Translations under genes and position numbers: made by a program
The notes under the pieces: generated by a model
What the model saw: only the letters and a program-made list of their open reading frames with translations
Database searches by the model: none
Told to the model about the DNA's origin: nothing
Assembly (NCBI GenBank): GCA_019415945.1
Contig: DXYF01000025.1
Coordinates: forward strand, 1 to 34,869
DNA: 34,869 nt
Reading direction: 5' to 3'
From: Clostridiales bacterium
Lineage (GTDB): Bacteria > Bacillota > Clostridia > Oscillospirales > Acutalibacteraceae
Shown here: one piece after another, positions 7,880 through 16,397 of the stretch
Layout of the letters: each line of letters starts with the position of its first letter
Numbering within the stretch: position 1 is the stretch's first letter

Positions 7880-9119
7880 TGTGATAAGTGTTACATCGAG
7901 GGCTGACAGCAGGGATTTTTTTAAATCCGTTGAAGACATTGCAAAAAGCGATGTTGAGGCGATAATCCTGCGTGAAAAAGACTTAACCGAAAACGAATAT
8001 TTTTTGCTTGCTCAAAAGGTGCAGAAAATCTGCCGAAAACACGGCAAAAAGCTCATTATTCACAACTTTTTTGATGTTGCTTTAAAGCTTGAAATACCGT
8101 ATGTTCATCTTTCCTTTTCCATTTTTTTAACTTATGCAGACGGTTTAAAGGGTTTTAAGCAAATCGGTACTTCCGTACATTCAACAGATGACGCTGTTCT
8201 CGCTGAAAAAAAAGGTGCAGATTATGTTATAGCAGGTCATATTTTTGCGACCGACTGCAAAAAAGGACTTGAGCCGAGAGGAATTAAATTCTTAAATGAA
8301 ATTTGCACCTGTGTAAGCATACCCGTTTACGCAATAGGCGGAATCAATGATAATTCTGTATTGGAATTATCAAAAGTACAGAAAAACAATTTCAGCGGCG
8401 TATGCGTTATGTCGTCACTTATGAAAAGCAACAACCCGCAAGAGCTTGTAAAAAAAATAAAGGATAATTATGCGATGAAAAACGACAGACACAAATATTT
8501 GCTTTACGCCGTCACTGACAGACACTGGCTTGGCGTCAGAACGCTTGAAGAAGATGCTGAAAAAGCACTTAGGGGCGGTGCGACGCTTTTACAGCTTCGT
8601 GAAAAAGAACTTGAATTTGATAAATTTTGCGAAGAAGCGGAAAAAATTCATTCTCTTTGCAGGCGTTACAATGTACCGCTTATAATAAACGATAATGTTG
8701 ATGTTGCAAAAGCTGTTGACGCCGAGGGAGTACATCTCGGTCAGAGCGATATGGATATAGAAAAAGCAAGAGATATACTCGGAAATTCCAAAATAATCGG
8801 TGCTACCGCACGAACCGTAGAACGAGCTGTTATTGCCCAAAATTGCGGTGCCGATTACATCGGAAGCGGAGCGGTTTTCGGCACAAGCACAAAGAGCGAC
8901 GCAGTAAAGATGAGCATTGAAACGCTCAATGAAATTTGCGGCAGTGTCAACATTCCCGTTACGGCTATCGGCGGCATCACAAAAGACAACATTCTGAATC
9001 TTAAAGGCACAAAAATTTCGGGCGTGGCTGTTGTGAGCGGAATTTTTGCCGAAAAAGACATTTATAATTCTACATTAGAATTAAGAAGAAAAATTGAGGA
9101 GATTGTAAATGGAAAATAA
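7872..9119 (+). CDS. thiE: Fusion: TenI-like thiazole tautomerase + thiamine-phosphate synthase ThiE
   Basis: A 415-residue protein made of two related TIM barrels. Residues ~1-200 resemble TenI, which isomerises the thiazole carboxylate: YVIAGHIFATDCKKGLEPRG carries the His (123) that matches the catalytic His of B. subtilis TenI. Residues ~207-415 are a full ThiE, which couples HMP-pyrophosphate to thiazole phosphate: LLQLREKE, INDNVDVA, GVHLGQSD, YIGSGAVFGTSTK and AIGGI are canonical. Most relatives encode these separately. An internal ATG at 8475, with GGA about 10 nt upstream, could also yield ThiE alone. The N-terminal barrel is more divergent, so its activity is inferred from the conserved motif and context. 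Confidence 0.93.
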   Translation: MFNVISVTSRADSRDFFKSVEDIAKSDVEAIILREKDLTENEYFLLAQKVQKICRKHGKKLIIHNFFDVALKLEIPYVHLSFSIFLTYADGLKGFKQIGTSVHSTDDAVLAEKKGADYVIAGHIFATDCKKGLEPRGIKFLNEICTCVSIPVYAIGGINDNSVLELSKVQKNNFSGVCVMSSLMKSNNPQELVKKIKDNYAMKNDRHKYLLYAVTDRHWLGVRTLEEDAEKALRGGATLLQLREKELEFDKFCEEAEKIHSLCRRYNVPLIINDNVDVAKAVDAEGVHLGQSDMDIEKARDILGNSKIIGATARTVERAVIAQNCGADYIGSGAVFGTSTKSDAVKMSIETLNEICGSVNIPVTAIGGITKDNILNLKGTKISGVAVVSGIFAEKDIYNSTLELRRKIEEIVNGK

Positions 9120-9921
9120 CCTCAAAATGAAAACGGCTTTAACCATTGCGGGAAGCGACTCAAGCGGCGGTGCAGGAATACAAGCCGACCTTAAAACAAT
9201 GTGCTGTTTAGGTGTCTACGGTATGAGTGCGATAACTGCTCTGACCGCACAGAACACCTTAGGTGTAACGGACATTTTGGAAGTATCCCCCGCCTTTTTA
9301 CAAAAACAGCTCGACTGTATTTTCAGCGATATATTTCCCGACGCAGTAAAAACGGGAATGATTTCGGATACTGGAATAATTGAAGTGATTGCCGACTCAC
9401 TTAAAAGATACGGTGCAAAAAACATCGTTGTTGACCCCGTTATGGTATCGACAAGCGGTTCAAGGCTCATTAAGGAGGAAGCTGTTAATTCTCTGAAAGA
9501 ATTACTCTTTCCTCTTGCCGATTTAATCACTCCAAATATTCCCGAGGCGAAAATACTTTCGGGCATTTCAATACATAACAAAGCCGATATGGAACAGGTT
9601 TGCAAAATTATAGGCAAAAAATACGGCTGCTCGGTACTTTGCAAGGGCGGTCACAGCGTTGAGGACTCAAACGATGTACTGTTTTATAACGGAAAAATCA
9701 TTTGGTACGAAGGCCAAAAGGTAGATAACACAAACACTCACGGCACAGGCTGTACGCTTTCAAGTGCGATAGCAAGCTTTTTGGCTCTGGGAGAAGACAT
9801 GGAAAACGCAGTGAAACTTGCAAAAGAATATCTTACAGGTGCAATAAAAGCAGGGCTGAATCTCGGACACGGAAGTGGACCGCTAGCACATAATTATAAA
9901 ATCTTACAAGGAGAGGTCTGA
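9109..9921 (+). CDS. thiD: Hydroxymethylpyrimidine/phosphomethylpyrimidine kinase ThiD
   Basis: A 270-residue ribokinase-fold enzyme that phosphorylates HMP and then HMP-phosphate to give the pyrimidine substrate of ThiE. Motifs are the N-terminal TIAGSDSSGGAGIQADLKT, VDPVMVSTSG, and the C-terminal anion hole DNTNTHGTGCTLSSAIA with its catalytic aspartate/glycine loop. The start at 9109 has GAGGAG 7 nt upstream and overlaps the thiE end by 11 nt. The length is normal. Confidence 0.96.
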   Translation: MENNLKMKTALTIAGSDSSGGAGIQADLKTMCCLGVYGMSAITALTAQNTLGVTDILEVSPAFLQKQLDCIFSDIFPDAVKTGMISDTGIIEVIADSLKRYGAKNIVVDPVMVSTSGSRLIKEEAVNSLKELLFPLADLITPNIPEAKILSGISIHNKADMEQVCKIIGKKYGCSVLCKGGHSVEDSNDVLFYNGKIIWYEGQKVDNTNTHGTGCTLSSAIASFLALGEDMENAVKLAKEYLTGAIKAGLNLGHGSGPLAHNYKILQGEV

Positions 9922-9925
9922 TAAA

Positions 9926-11227
9926 ATGAGAGAATACGCTACACAAATGGAAGCTGCCAAAAAGGGAATTGTTACAAAGGAGCTTGAGGCGGTTGCAAAA
10001 AAAGAAAAAATGACGGTCGAAGAGCTTATGCCGCTTGTGGCACAGGGCAAGGTTGCTATTTGTGCAAACAAACGCCACACCTGCATTGACCCGCAGGGAG
10101 TCGGCTCTATGCTCACAACCAAAATCAATGTAAATCTCGGCGTTTCACGCGACTGCAAGGATTATAACATTGAAATGCAAAAGGTTATGGAAGCCGTTAA
10201 TATGGGTGCTCACGCCATTATGGATTTATCTTCTCACGGAGATACAATTCCGTTTAGAAGAAAGCTGACAAGCGAATGTCCCGCAATGATAGGCACGGTG
10301 CCTGTTTACGATTCCGTTATTCATTATCAGCGTGACCTTGACACCTTAACTGCTCAGGATTTTATAGATGTTGTAAGACTTCACGAAGACGGCGTTGACT
10401 TTGTGACGCTTCACTGCGGAATTACAAGAAAAACAATAGAGCAAATTAAAAAGCACAAAAGAAAAATGAACATCGTTTCCCGCGGCGGTTCGCTTGTATT
10501 TGCATGGATGTGTATGACGGGAAACGAAAATCCGTTTTATGAATACTATGACGAAATTCTCGATATTTGCCGTGAATATGATGTAACAATCTCACTTGGT
10601 GACGCCTGCCGTCCCGGATGTCTTGCTGACGCAAGCGATGTTTGTCAGATTGAAGAGCTTGTAAGGCTCGGAGAACTTACAAAGCGTGCATGGGCAAAGG
10701 ATGTTCAGGTTATGGTAGAGGGTCCGGGTCATATGCCGATGGATCAGATAGAAGCAAATATGAAGCTGCAAAGCACAATTTGCGGCGGTGCACCGTTTTA
10801 TGTGCTCGGACCGCTTGTAACGGATATTGCACCGGGCTATGACCATATTACATCAGCTATCGGCGGTGCGATTGCAGCTGCATCGGGTGCAGCATTTTTG
10901 TGCTATGTTACCCCTGCCGAGCATCTCGCCCTGCCGAATGTCGAAGATGTTAAACAAGGCATTATTGCTTCAAAAATTGCGGCACACGCAGCAGATATTG
11001 CAAAAGGCGTAAGAGGTGCAAGAGATATTGACGATAAAATGGCAGACGCAAGAAGAAAGCTTGACTGGGAGGCACAGTGGGAATGTGCAATAGATCCCGA
11101 AACCGCTAAAAAAATCAGAGATGACCGAAAGCCCGAACACGACGACACCTGCTCGATGTGCGGAAAGTTTTGTGCCGTAAGAAGCATGAACAAGGCACTA
11201 AACGGTGAACACATTGACATATTATAA
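9926..11227 (+). CDS. thiC: Phosphomethylpyrimidine synthase ThiC (short form)
   Basis: A 433-residue radical-SAM-like enzyme that rearranges aminoimidazole ribotide to HMP-phosphate. It lacks the long N-terminal extension of proteobacterial ThiC, as in many anaerobes. Visible motifs are EGPGHMPMDQIEANM, DIAPGYDHITSAIGGA and a C-terminal iron-sulfur cysteine cluster CSMCGKFC. That cluster is CX2CX3C, one residue shorter than the CX2CX4C I know from long ThiC. BzaF, a ThiC relative that makes hydroxybenzimidazole, is an alternative by sequence, but last place in a TPP-controlled thi operon favours ThiC. The AAGGAGAGG ribosome site is strong. Confidence 0.94.
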   Translation: MREYATQMEAAKKGIVTKELEAVAKKEKMTVEELMPLVAQGKVAICANKRHTCIDPQGVGSMLTTKINVNLGVSRDCKDYNIEMQKVMEAVNMGAHAIMDLSSHGDTIPFRRKLTSECPAMIGTVPVYDSVIHYQRDLDTLTAQDFIDVVRLHEDGVDFVTLHCGITRKTIEQIKKHKRKMNIVSRGGSLVFAWMCMTGNENPFYEYYDEILDICREYDVTISLGDACRPGCLADASDVCQIEELVRLGELTKRAWAKDVQVMVEGPGHMPMDQIEANMKLQSTICGGAPFYVLGPLVTDIAPGYDHITSAIGGAIAAASGAAFLCYVTPAEHLALPNVEDVKQGIIASKIAAHAADIAKGVRGARDIDDKMADARRKLDWEAQWECAIDPETAKKIRDDRKPEHDDTCSMCGKFCAVRSMNKALNGEHIDIL

Positions 11228-11252
11228 TTATTGAGTAGAATTAATATAATTA

Positions 11253-11291
11253 AAAGTGCTGTTGCAAAGTTTGCAGCAGCACTTTATTTTT
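11253..11291. terminator. Shared bidirectional terminator, thiC / spoIVA
   Basis: A near-perfect 16-nt inverted repeat (AAAGTGCTGTTGCAAA against TTTGCAGCAGCACTTT) with a T-rich tract on each side: TATTTTT on plus, TTTTAATTATATT on minus. It lies between convergent thiC and spoIVA and can serve both. Confidence 0.8.
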
Positions 11292-11349
11292 AAGAACAAT
11301 TTATTAAATTTAATGCACTGTAAAATAATTTCTACCAATTTGCAGTAGA

Positions 11350-12828
11350 TTAAATTATTATGCATATCAAGCCGTTACAGCCGTCGTTGATTATTTTTTC
11401 AATTGTCTCCCCTATTCTTCTCCTTGCGTCAGACGGCATTCTGTAAAGCTTATTGTGCAGACCTTCGTTTACAAGCTCGTGAACCGATTTACCAAAAATA
11501 TTGCTCTCCCATATCTTTTCGGGGCTCTCCTCAAACTCCTTTAACAGATACGACACAAGCTCCTCCGACTGCTGTTCGGAACCGACTATCGGAGTAACCT
11601 CGGTTTTTGTTTCGATTTTCATCATATGGATAGACGGAGCACTTGCTTTGAGCCGTATTCCGTACTTTCCGCTCTGCTTGATAATCTGCGGTTCTTCAAG
11701 GGAGAGCTCGTCGATTGTGGGCATAACAATTCCGTATCCCGTTTCCTGAACCTGCTCGTATGCCTGAGCAATTTTGTCAAACTCTTTCTGCTTTTTGGAG
11801 AGCTTATTAATACATTCAAGCAGTTCAAATTCGTCTTTGATTTCTATCTCGGTCTGTTCGGAAAGCACCTTGTAAAACAGAGCGGAATCTATGCCGAGGG
11901 AAATTGTCGCAACACCTCTGCCCAGATCAAGGTTTGTAAGCTGTGCAGTATTTATATATTCACATTGTGAAAGCTCATGAATCGTTTGCTGAACCTCACG
12001 GATTTTCTCAATCTTTTGGGCAGATTCCTTTATCGCCTGAAAAATTTTTGATTTCAGCCAATGATCTTTGTCAAGCTTTACAACCCAGCGAGGAATATCA
12101 ACCTTTATTTCTTTTATCGAAAATTCAAATAACAGCTGTGCAAGAACTCTTTTAATTTCGTTTTCACTCAGCTCCATACAGCTTACAGGCAATACAGGCA
12201 CACCGTACTGCTTTGACATTTCTGCCGCCAAAGCTACCGTATGCTCCGCCTCGGGGTCTACGGAATTGAGAAGAACAATAAAAGGCTTGTTGATTTCTTT
12301 TAGCTCGTTGATTACCCTCTGTTCGCTCTCAACATAATCCTCTCTGGGAATTTCGCTGAAAGAACCGTCTGTCGTAATCACAAGACCTATTGTGGAATGA
12401 TCGGTTATAACCTTTTTTGTGCCGATTTCGGCGGCGTCGTCAAACGGAATTTCCTTGTCAAACCACGGCGTCTTAACCATTCTCGGCATATCCTCTTCGC
12501 TGTATCCGAGTGCACTGTCGACAATATAGCCTACGCAGTCTATCATACGCACCTTAAAGGTTGTATTGCTGCCGAGATTTATCTCTACCGATTCTTCGGG
12601 AATAAACTTCGGCTCTGTCGTCATTATTGTTCTGCCGGCTGAGGACTGGGGAAGTTCATCGACTGTTCTTCTGTATATGCTCTCGTCCTTAATATTAGGA
12701 AGCACCAGCGAATCCATAAAGCGTTTTATAAATGTTGATTTGCCTGTTCTTACGGGTCCTACTACGCCGATATAAACATCTCCGTCGGTTCGTCTGGAAA
12801 TATCCTGATAAACATTTCTCTCTTCCAT
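11350..12828 (-). CDS. spoIVA: Stage IV sporulation protein A (spore coat ATPase)
   Basis: A 492-residue SpoIVA, the same length as I recall for B. subtilis SpoIVA. The protein hydrolyses ATP and polymerises on the forespore surface as the basement layer of the spore coat. The N-terminal Walker A motif GPVRTGKST lies at residues ~24-32, with switch-like IDCVGYIVDSALGYSEEDMPRMV, and the C-terminus DGCNGLICIII is hydrophobic as in the family. AGGAGG lies just before the ATG. It is the second gene of a pair, 10 nt after a SipL-like gene. Its presence is direct evidence for an endospore former. Confidence 0.96.
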   Translation of the reverse strand: MEERNVYQDISRRTDGDVYIGVVGPVRTGKSTFIKRFMDSLVLPNIKDESIYRRTVDELPQSSAGRTIMTTEPKFIPEESVEINLGSNTTFKVRMIDCVGYIVDSALGYSEEDMPRMVKTPWFDKEIPFDDAAEIGTKKVITDHSTIGLVITTDGSFSEIPREDYVESEQRVINELKEINKPFIVLLNSVDPEAEHTVALAAEMSKQYGVPVLPVSCMELSENEIKRVLAQLLFEFSIKEIKVDIPRWVVKLDKDHWLKSKIFQAIKESAQKIEKIREVQQTIHELSQCEYINTAQLTNLDLGRGVATISLGIDSALFYKVLSEQTEIEIKDEFELLECINKLSKKQKEFDKIAQAYEQVQETGYGIVMPTIDELSLEEPQIIKQSGKYGIRLKASAPSIHMMKIETKTEVTPIVGSEQQSEELVSYLLKEFEESPEKIWESNIFGKSVHELVNEGLHNKLYRMPSDARRRIGETIEKIINDGCNGLICIII

Positions 12829-12838
12829 TGTATTCCTC

Positions 12839-14368
12839 CTATATTTTCGGAATTAACAGCATTTGTGAGCTGTCAAGCGTTATATTTTCCGAAGAATTCT
12901 CCGATAAAAGCAAGTTAAGCCGTGTGTTATGAGCTTTTGCAATATCCCACAGGCTCTCGCCCTGTTTAGCATAATACAAGGTCAACGCACAATCGTCACC
13001 TGCTGTTAATTTATCTTCAAATAATTCCATTGATGATACTGCCTTTACCTTTTCGGTTTTTTCCGCACAGGCACACAGCTTTATCTCGCACCTTATCTCT
13101 ATGGTGTTGTCATCTGCAAGTCTATAGCTGATGCTTGAAAGATGTGGATAGATATTTCTGAAGGAATTGTAGTCCTGCGACAGATTAAACCTGTGCTCGT
13201 AATCAAAGGTACGCTCTATTATTACAGGGAAATTTTCCTCGTTGTAGGCAATAATGCATAGGTTTATTTTTCCGCCCGCCTTTAATCCGTCATCGGAATT
13301 ACTCTGTTCACAGGTAATATCATCGGCATAAATATCTAATATTTTTGTTATTTTTCCGTCGTCGATTTTGACTGCAAGCTTTTCCATTTGGCTCTCATTT
13401 ACGGGTGTAACCTCGTTTGAGATTGCAAGCTGCTGGAACTGAGGTTTTGAAGCACAATAGACAGAATATGAATCAACAGTGATTTCTTCATCGCGCAGCA
13501 AGAAGCCTTCTTCGGTAATACACAGCATAATATCGACAATTATCGAGGGTTTTTCCGACAGCATATCGTTTTTAAGCCGTATGTCATAGGACAAAACTTC
13601 GCATTCAACATTGTTAATTGTTTTTTCGTCTACTCCCTCGCAGTCGATAATCTGATTAAAGGGAATAAGGTAATCAATTTTCTCAATGTTGCCGGTTTCG
13701 ACATCGCTTATATACAAAAGCTTGAGATTAATTTCTCCGTTTATCATGAGTTTGCCTGTAACAGCCTTAACATCTGTTATGCTAACATCAACAGACGATC
13801 TTATAATCGATTCTATTGCAGGCTTATCTGCTACAGAAACTTCCTCACAAACATTGAATTGTTCCTGACACAGAGATTTTAAATCGGAGCAGCTGACATT
13901 TTTTCTTAAAGACTCAAGCTTTGGATCATCAGAATAATATATACTTGTCTTTGTACTTGCTTTGACTTTTGCATACAGCGAAAAAGCCCCGTGCATCACA
14001 ACTCGTCGAGGACTCAAAGCACGGCAGTTTATGTATTCTGATTTTGTTTTTGTAATTATTACAGGATTGTCGGGTACATCTTTGACTGAAAAGCTCTGCG
14101 AAAAATTGACGCTTTGCTCACAGCATCTGATTGTCTTTTTGGAACTGTCTACATACATTACATTTACAACGCATGAACCGTCAATCTGAAGCTGTCCTGC
14201 GGATAAGGTTTTTGACTGAATTTTAGGTGTTAATGTGCATTTAATAATCTTCTCAATATCCGGGCAATAATCCGGCAAGGTTAGGTCAACATCGGCGAGC
14301 TGTTCGGCAACCGTATCAAGCACGGTTATTGATGTGCAGAACATACGGTTTTCCTGATTTAACTCCAT
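12839..14368 (-). CDS. sipL: SipL-like spore coat morphogenesis protein (DUF3794 + LysM)
   Basis: A 509-residue protein with DUF3794-type segments (the first at about residues 15-110, with the hallmark LTLPDYCPDIEKII; another at about 180-280) and a C-terminal LysM module (YYAKQGESLWDIAKAHNTRL) at about 465-509. This matches SipL of Clostridioides difficile, which binds SpoIVA through its LysM domain and is needed for coat attachment. Here it lies directly upstream of spoIVA in an apparent two-gene operon, which supports the same partnership. The name is assigned by architecture and context, not by identity. The ribosome site is AAGGAGAG. Confidence 0.85.
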   Translation of the reverse strand: MELNQENRMFCTSITVLDTVAEQLADVDLTLPDYCPDIEKIIKCTLTPKIQSKTLSAGQLQIDGSCVVNVMYVDSSKKTIRCCEQSVNFSQSFSVKDVPDNPVIITKTKSEYINCRALSPRRVVMHGAFSLYAKVKASTKTSIYYSDDPKLESLRKNVSCSDLKSLCQEQFNVCEEVSVADKPAIESIIRSSVDVSITDVKAVTGKLMINGEINLKLLYISDVETGNIEKIDYLIPFNQIIDCEGVDEKTINNVECEVLSYDIRLKNDMLSEKPSIIVDIMLCITEEGFLLRDEEITVDSYSVYCASKPQFQQLAISNEVTPVNESQMEKLAVKIDDGKITKILDIYADDITCEQSNSDDGLKAGGKINLCIIAYNEENFPVIIERTFDYEHRFNLSQDYNSFRNIYPHLSSISYRLADDNTIEIRCEIKLCACAEKTEKVKAVSSMELFEDKLTAGDDCALTLYYAKQGESLWDIAKAHNTRLNLLLSENSSENITLDSSQMLLIPKI

Positions 14369-14443
14369 ATTTATCTCTCCTTTTGATTTTATATAATAAA
14401 TATATTATTGTATAACCGAAAATATGCTTTGATATATCAAACA

Positions 14444-14476
14444 AAAATGAGCCGGCAAAAAGTCGGCTCATTTTGT
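14444..14476 (-). terminator. Terminator of the MBL-fold/DUF3006 gene pair
   Basis: AAAATGAGCCGAC and GCCGGCTCATTTT pair around TTTTT on the minus strand and run into TTTGTTT. The stem is nearly symmetric. It isolates the sipL-spoIVA promoter region (14369-14443) from the upstream genes. Confidence 0.85.
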
Positions 14477-14504
14477 TCGCAGTATTAAGTTTTTATGTGA
14501 AGAT

Positions 14505-14720
14505 TTATTCAAAAAGAGAATCCATAAGTGTTTTAATTTTTCTGCTTCTTCTTTCTGTTTCATCTTTGTCGAGGAAACAGCTGTTTTGCTCAAATTTAAA
14601 AACATCACCCTCCTTAATATTTTCGGGAAGATATTTTAAATCAAGGCATACAAAATCTCCGTTTTCACATTCAAGAACTGCCTTATCGTTTTCAATTCTG
14701 TCAACAGTAAACCTTTTCAT
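14505..14720 (-). CDS. DUF3006 domain protein
   Basis: A 71-residue protein matching the small DUF3006 family (opening RFTVDRIENDKAVLE, then LPENIKEGDVF), which has no known biochemical role. A C-terminal basic/acidic helix (ERRSRKIKTLMDSLF) completes it. It begins 2 nt after the stop of the metallo-beta-lactamase-fold gene, a pairing common in Firmicutes, so the two are almost certainly cotranscribed and probably act together. No signal peptide or membrane segment is seen. It ends shortly before a terminator. Confidence 0.85.
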   Translation of the reverse strand: MKRFTVDRIENDKAVLECENGDFVCLDLKYLPENIKEGDVFKFEQNSCFLDKDETERRSRKIKTLMDSLFE

Positions 14721-14722
14721 AT

Positions 14723-15628
14723 TTAGCTCTCCTTAATAGACTGTAATCCGCTTTTGACACTTATTTCATATCCGTCGGATGAAACTACAATAGTTTTGTC
14801 TGTGTCGGTTCTGTAAATTTTGCAGTCAAATTGCTCAAGCAGCTTCAAAGCCGAATCGTCGGGATGACCGTATTGATTATCCTTGCCCACCGAGATTACT
14901 GCATAATCAGGCTTTGATTTTTGTAAAAACTCCTCGGATAACGAAGTATCGCTTCCGTGATGACCCACCTTTAAAACATCGCAGGCAACATCATCTGTAA
15001 TGCTGTAAAGCTCCTCTGTTTCGGCGTCACCCGTAAATAAAAAACTGCTGCTCTCATAGGTAAGCTTTATTACTGCCGAACAGTTATTAAGATTACTCTC
15101 GTCAATATCAAGAGGTGCCAAAACTTCGATTTTATATTCATCTGTATCAGAAATTATATATCCTGCATCGACCGCATTAATTTTAAGATTATTGTCATAA
15201 ATTGAATCGAGCAACTTCTCATAGGTTTTTGTATTTGTCTGAACCTTTGGCATATAGACAGACTCAATATTCATATTATCAACGATGTAGGTCATTCCTC
15301 CTATGTGGTCTGCATGAGGGTGAGTTGCGACAAGGTAATCAATTTTTTCGTACCCGCAGTCTTCAATATAATGTGCTATCCCCTCGCCGTACCCACTCTC
15401 AGCCGAGTCGATAAGCATAGTTTTTTCGTCGGGCAATTCAATAAAAACGGAATCTCCCTGACCGACATCAAGAAAATGTATATTTAACGGTGATCGGCTA
15501 AGGGAACTATCGCTGTTAAAGTTAAAACCGCTTTGAAGAAAGGAACATGAGCAAAATACATTAACACAAATAGTCAGACACAGTATGTAAACTGAAATTC
15601 GCATTTTATTAATCAAACTGTTATTCAT
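14723..15628 (-). CDS. ComEC/Rec2-like metallo-beta-lactamase-fold hydrolase, exported
   Basis: A 301-residue MBL-fold protein resembling the soluble C-terminal domain of the DNA-uptake channel ComEC. Metal-binding motifs are THPHADHIGG (about residue 100), FTGDAE and VGHHGSDTS; the opening HFLDVGQGDSVFIELP is the ComEC-like signature. The first ~28 residues form a hydrophobic signal with a cysteine-rich end (NVFCSC), so it is exported and possibly a lipoprotein, although the lipobox is imperfect. No ComEC membrane domain is present, so it is a stand-alone form whose substrate is unknown; an extracellular nuclease or phosphodiesterase is possible. GGAGG supports the start at 15628. Upstream, 15629-15834 shows nothing convincing. 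Confidence 0.85.
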   Translation of the reverse strand: MNNSLINKMRISVYILCLTICVNVFCSCSFLQSGFNFNSDSSLSRSPLNIHFLDVGQGDSVFIELPDEKTMLIDSAESGYGEGIAHYIEDCGYEKIDYLVATHPHADHIGGMTYIVDNMNIESVYMPKVQTNTKTYEKLLDSIYDNNLKINAVDAGYIISDTDEYKIEVLAPLDIDESNLNNCSAVIKLTYESSSFLFTGDAETEELYSITDDVACDVLKVGHHGSDTSLSEEFLQKSKPDYAVISVGKDNQYGHPDDSALKLLEQFDCKIYRTDTDKTIVVSSDGYEISVKSGLQSIKES

Positions 15629-15834
15629 AATTTCCTCCCGTCTGTCAGCAAATTACACTGTTAGTTTATCATAAATTATTTATTTTGCAAAGTATTTTGC
15701 GTTTTGGTGCATATAACGCAATGGCACACTCATTATACTAATGGAAAATTTTAATGTAAAAAACAAATAACGGATATTATAATTATATAAAATGTAGTAA
15801 ATTTGAAAATCGTGTGAAAACAAAACTTTAGCGG

Positions 15835-15862
15835 TTGACATTTAAGTTGTAAATGTTATAAT
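15835..15862 (+). promoter_or_regulatory. Consensus promoter of the marR-ABC operon
   Basis: Perfect TTGACA (15835-15840) and perfect TATAAT (15857-15862) with a 16-nt spacer. So strong a promoter suggests that expression is held down by a repressor, consistent with the palindrome immediately downstream. Confidence 0.85.
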
Positions 15863-15874
15863 TATATAAATTAG

Positions 15875-15901
15875 TTCTATATAAAACTATTTTATATAGA
15901 A
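15875..15901 (+). promoter_or_regulatory. Probable MarR operator (perfect 12+12 bp inverted repeat)
   Basis: TTCTATATAAAA and TTTTATATAGAA form an exact inverted repeat around the centre CTA. It lies 12 nt downstream of the -10 box, covering the expected early transcribed region, and 18 nt before the marR start. There is no T run after it, so it is not a terminator. Its position and symmetry suit a dimeric winged-helix repressor such as the MarR protein encoded next. That it binds this MarR is inference. Confidence 0.75.
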
Positions 15902-15919
15902 GCATTTGGAGGCGACAGT

Positions 15920-16378
15920 ATGAAGGAATTATCACCTAACGATTCCATAGGGCATGAGATTAAAGCGATAAATCATCTTTTACAGCGAAAGATTTTTACC
16001 GCCGCATCAAAAGCGGGGCTCGACAAGGTAACGGTAATGCACGGCTGGATAATCGGCTACCTTATTAACAACTTAGACAGAGATATATTTCAAAAGGATA
16101 TAGAATGTAAATTTGCAATATCTCCGTCTACGGTAACAAACATTTTAAAACTGATGGAAAAAAAGGGTTATATATACAGAACATCGGTTGACAGCGACGC
16201 AAGACTTAAAAAAATAACGCTCACAGATTCGGGTAAACAGATAGGTACCGTTATAGAAAACGCATTTAAAGAAAATGAACAATGCGTAAACAATATTCTC
16301 AGCGAAGAAGAGCGGGAATGTTTTTTTAAGCTTGCAAACAAGCTCAGACACGGTCTTGAATTCAAAAAGGCGAAATAA
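15920..16378 (+). CDS. MarR-family transcriptional regulator
   Basis: A 152-residue winged-helix regulator. The recognition region ISPSTVTNILKLMEKKGYI and the wing with RTSVDSDARLKKITLTDSG are typical of MarR, whose dimers usually repress linked efflux genes and release DNA on ligand binding. Terminal helices (residues ~1-45 and ~115-152) would form the dimer interface. The ribosome site is GGAGG, 7 nt before the ATG. It is the first gene of an operon with two ABC exporter subunits 19 nt downstream, and a palindromic site in its leader suggests autorepression. The inducer is unknown. Confidence 0.93.
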   Translation: MKELSPNDSIGHEIKAINHLLQRKIFTAASKAGLDKVTVMHGWIIGYLINNLDRDIFQKDIECKFAISPSTVTNILKLMEKKGYIYRTSVDSDARLKKITLTDSGKQIGTVIENAFKENEQCVNNILSEEERECFFKLANKLRHGLEFKKAK

Positions 16379-16397
16379 AAGGAGGAAGGAGTATATT

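Noticed and set aside
14369..14445. Sigma-E promoter for sipL-spoIVA
   Set aside because: A -10-like TATACAAT is present on the minus strand, but no convincing -35 element lies at the right distance. Sporulation control is expected from gene function, not demonstrated.
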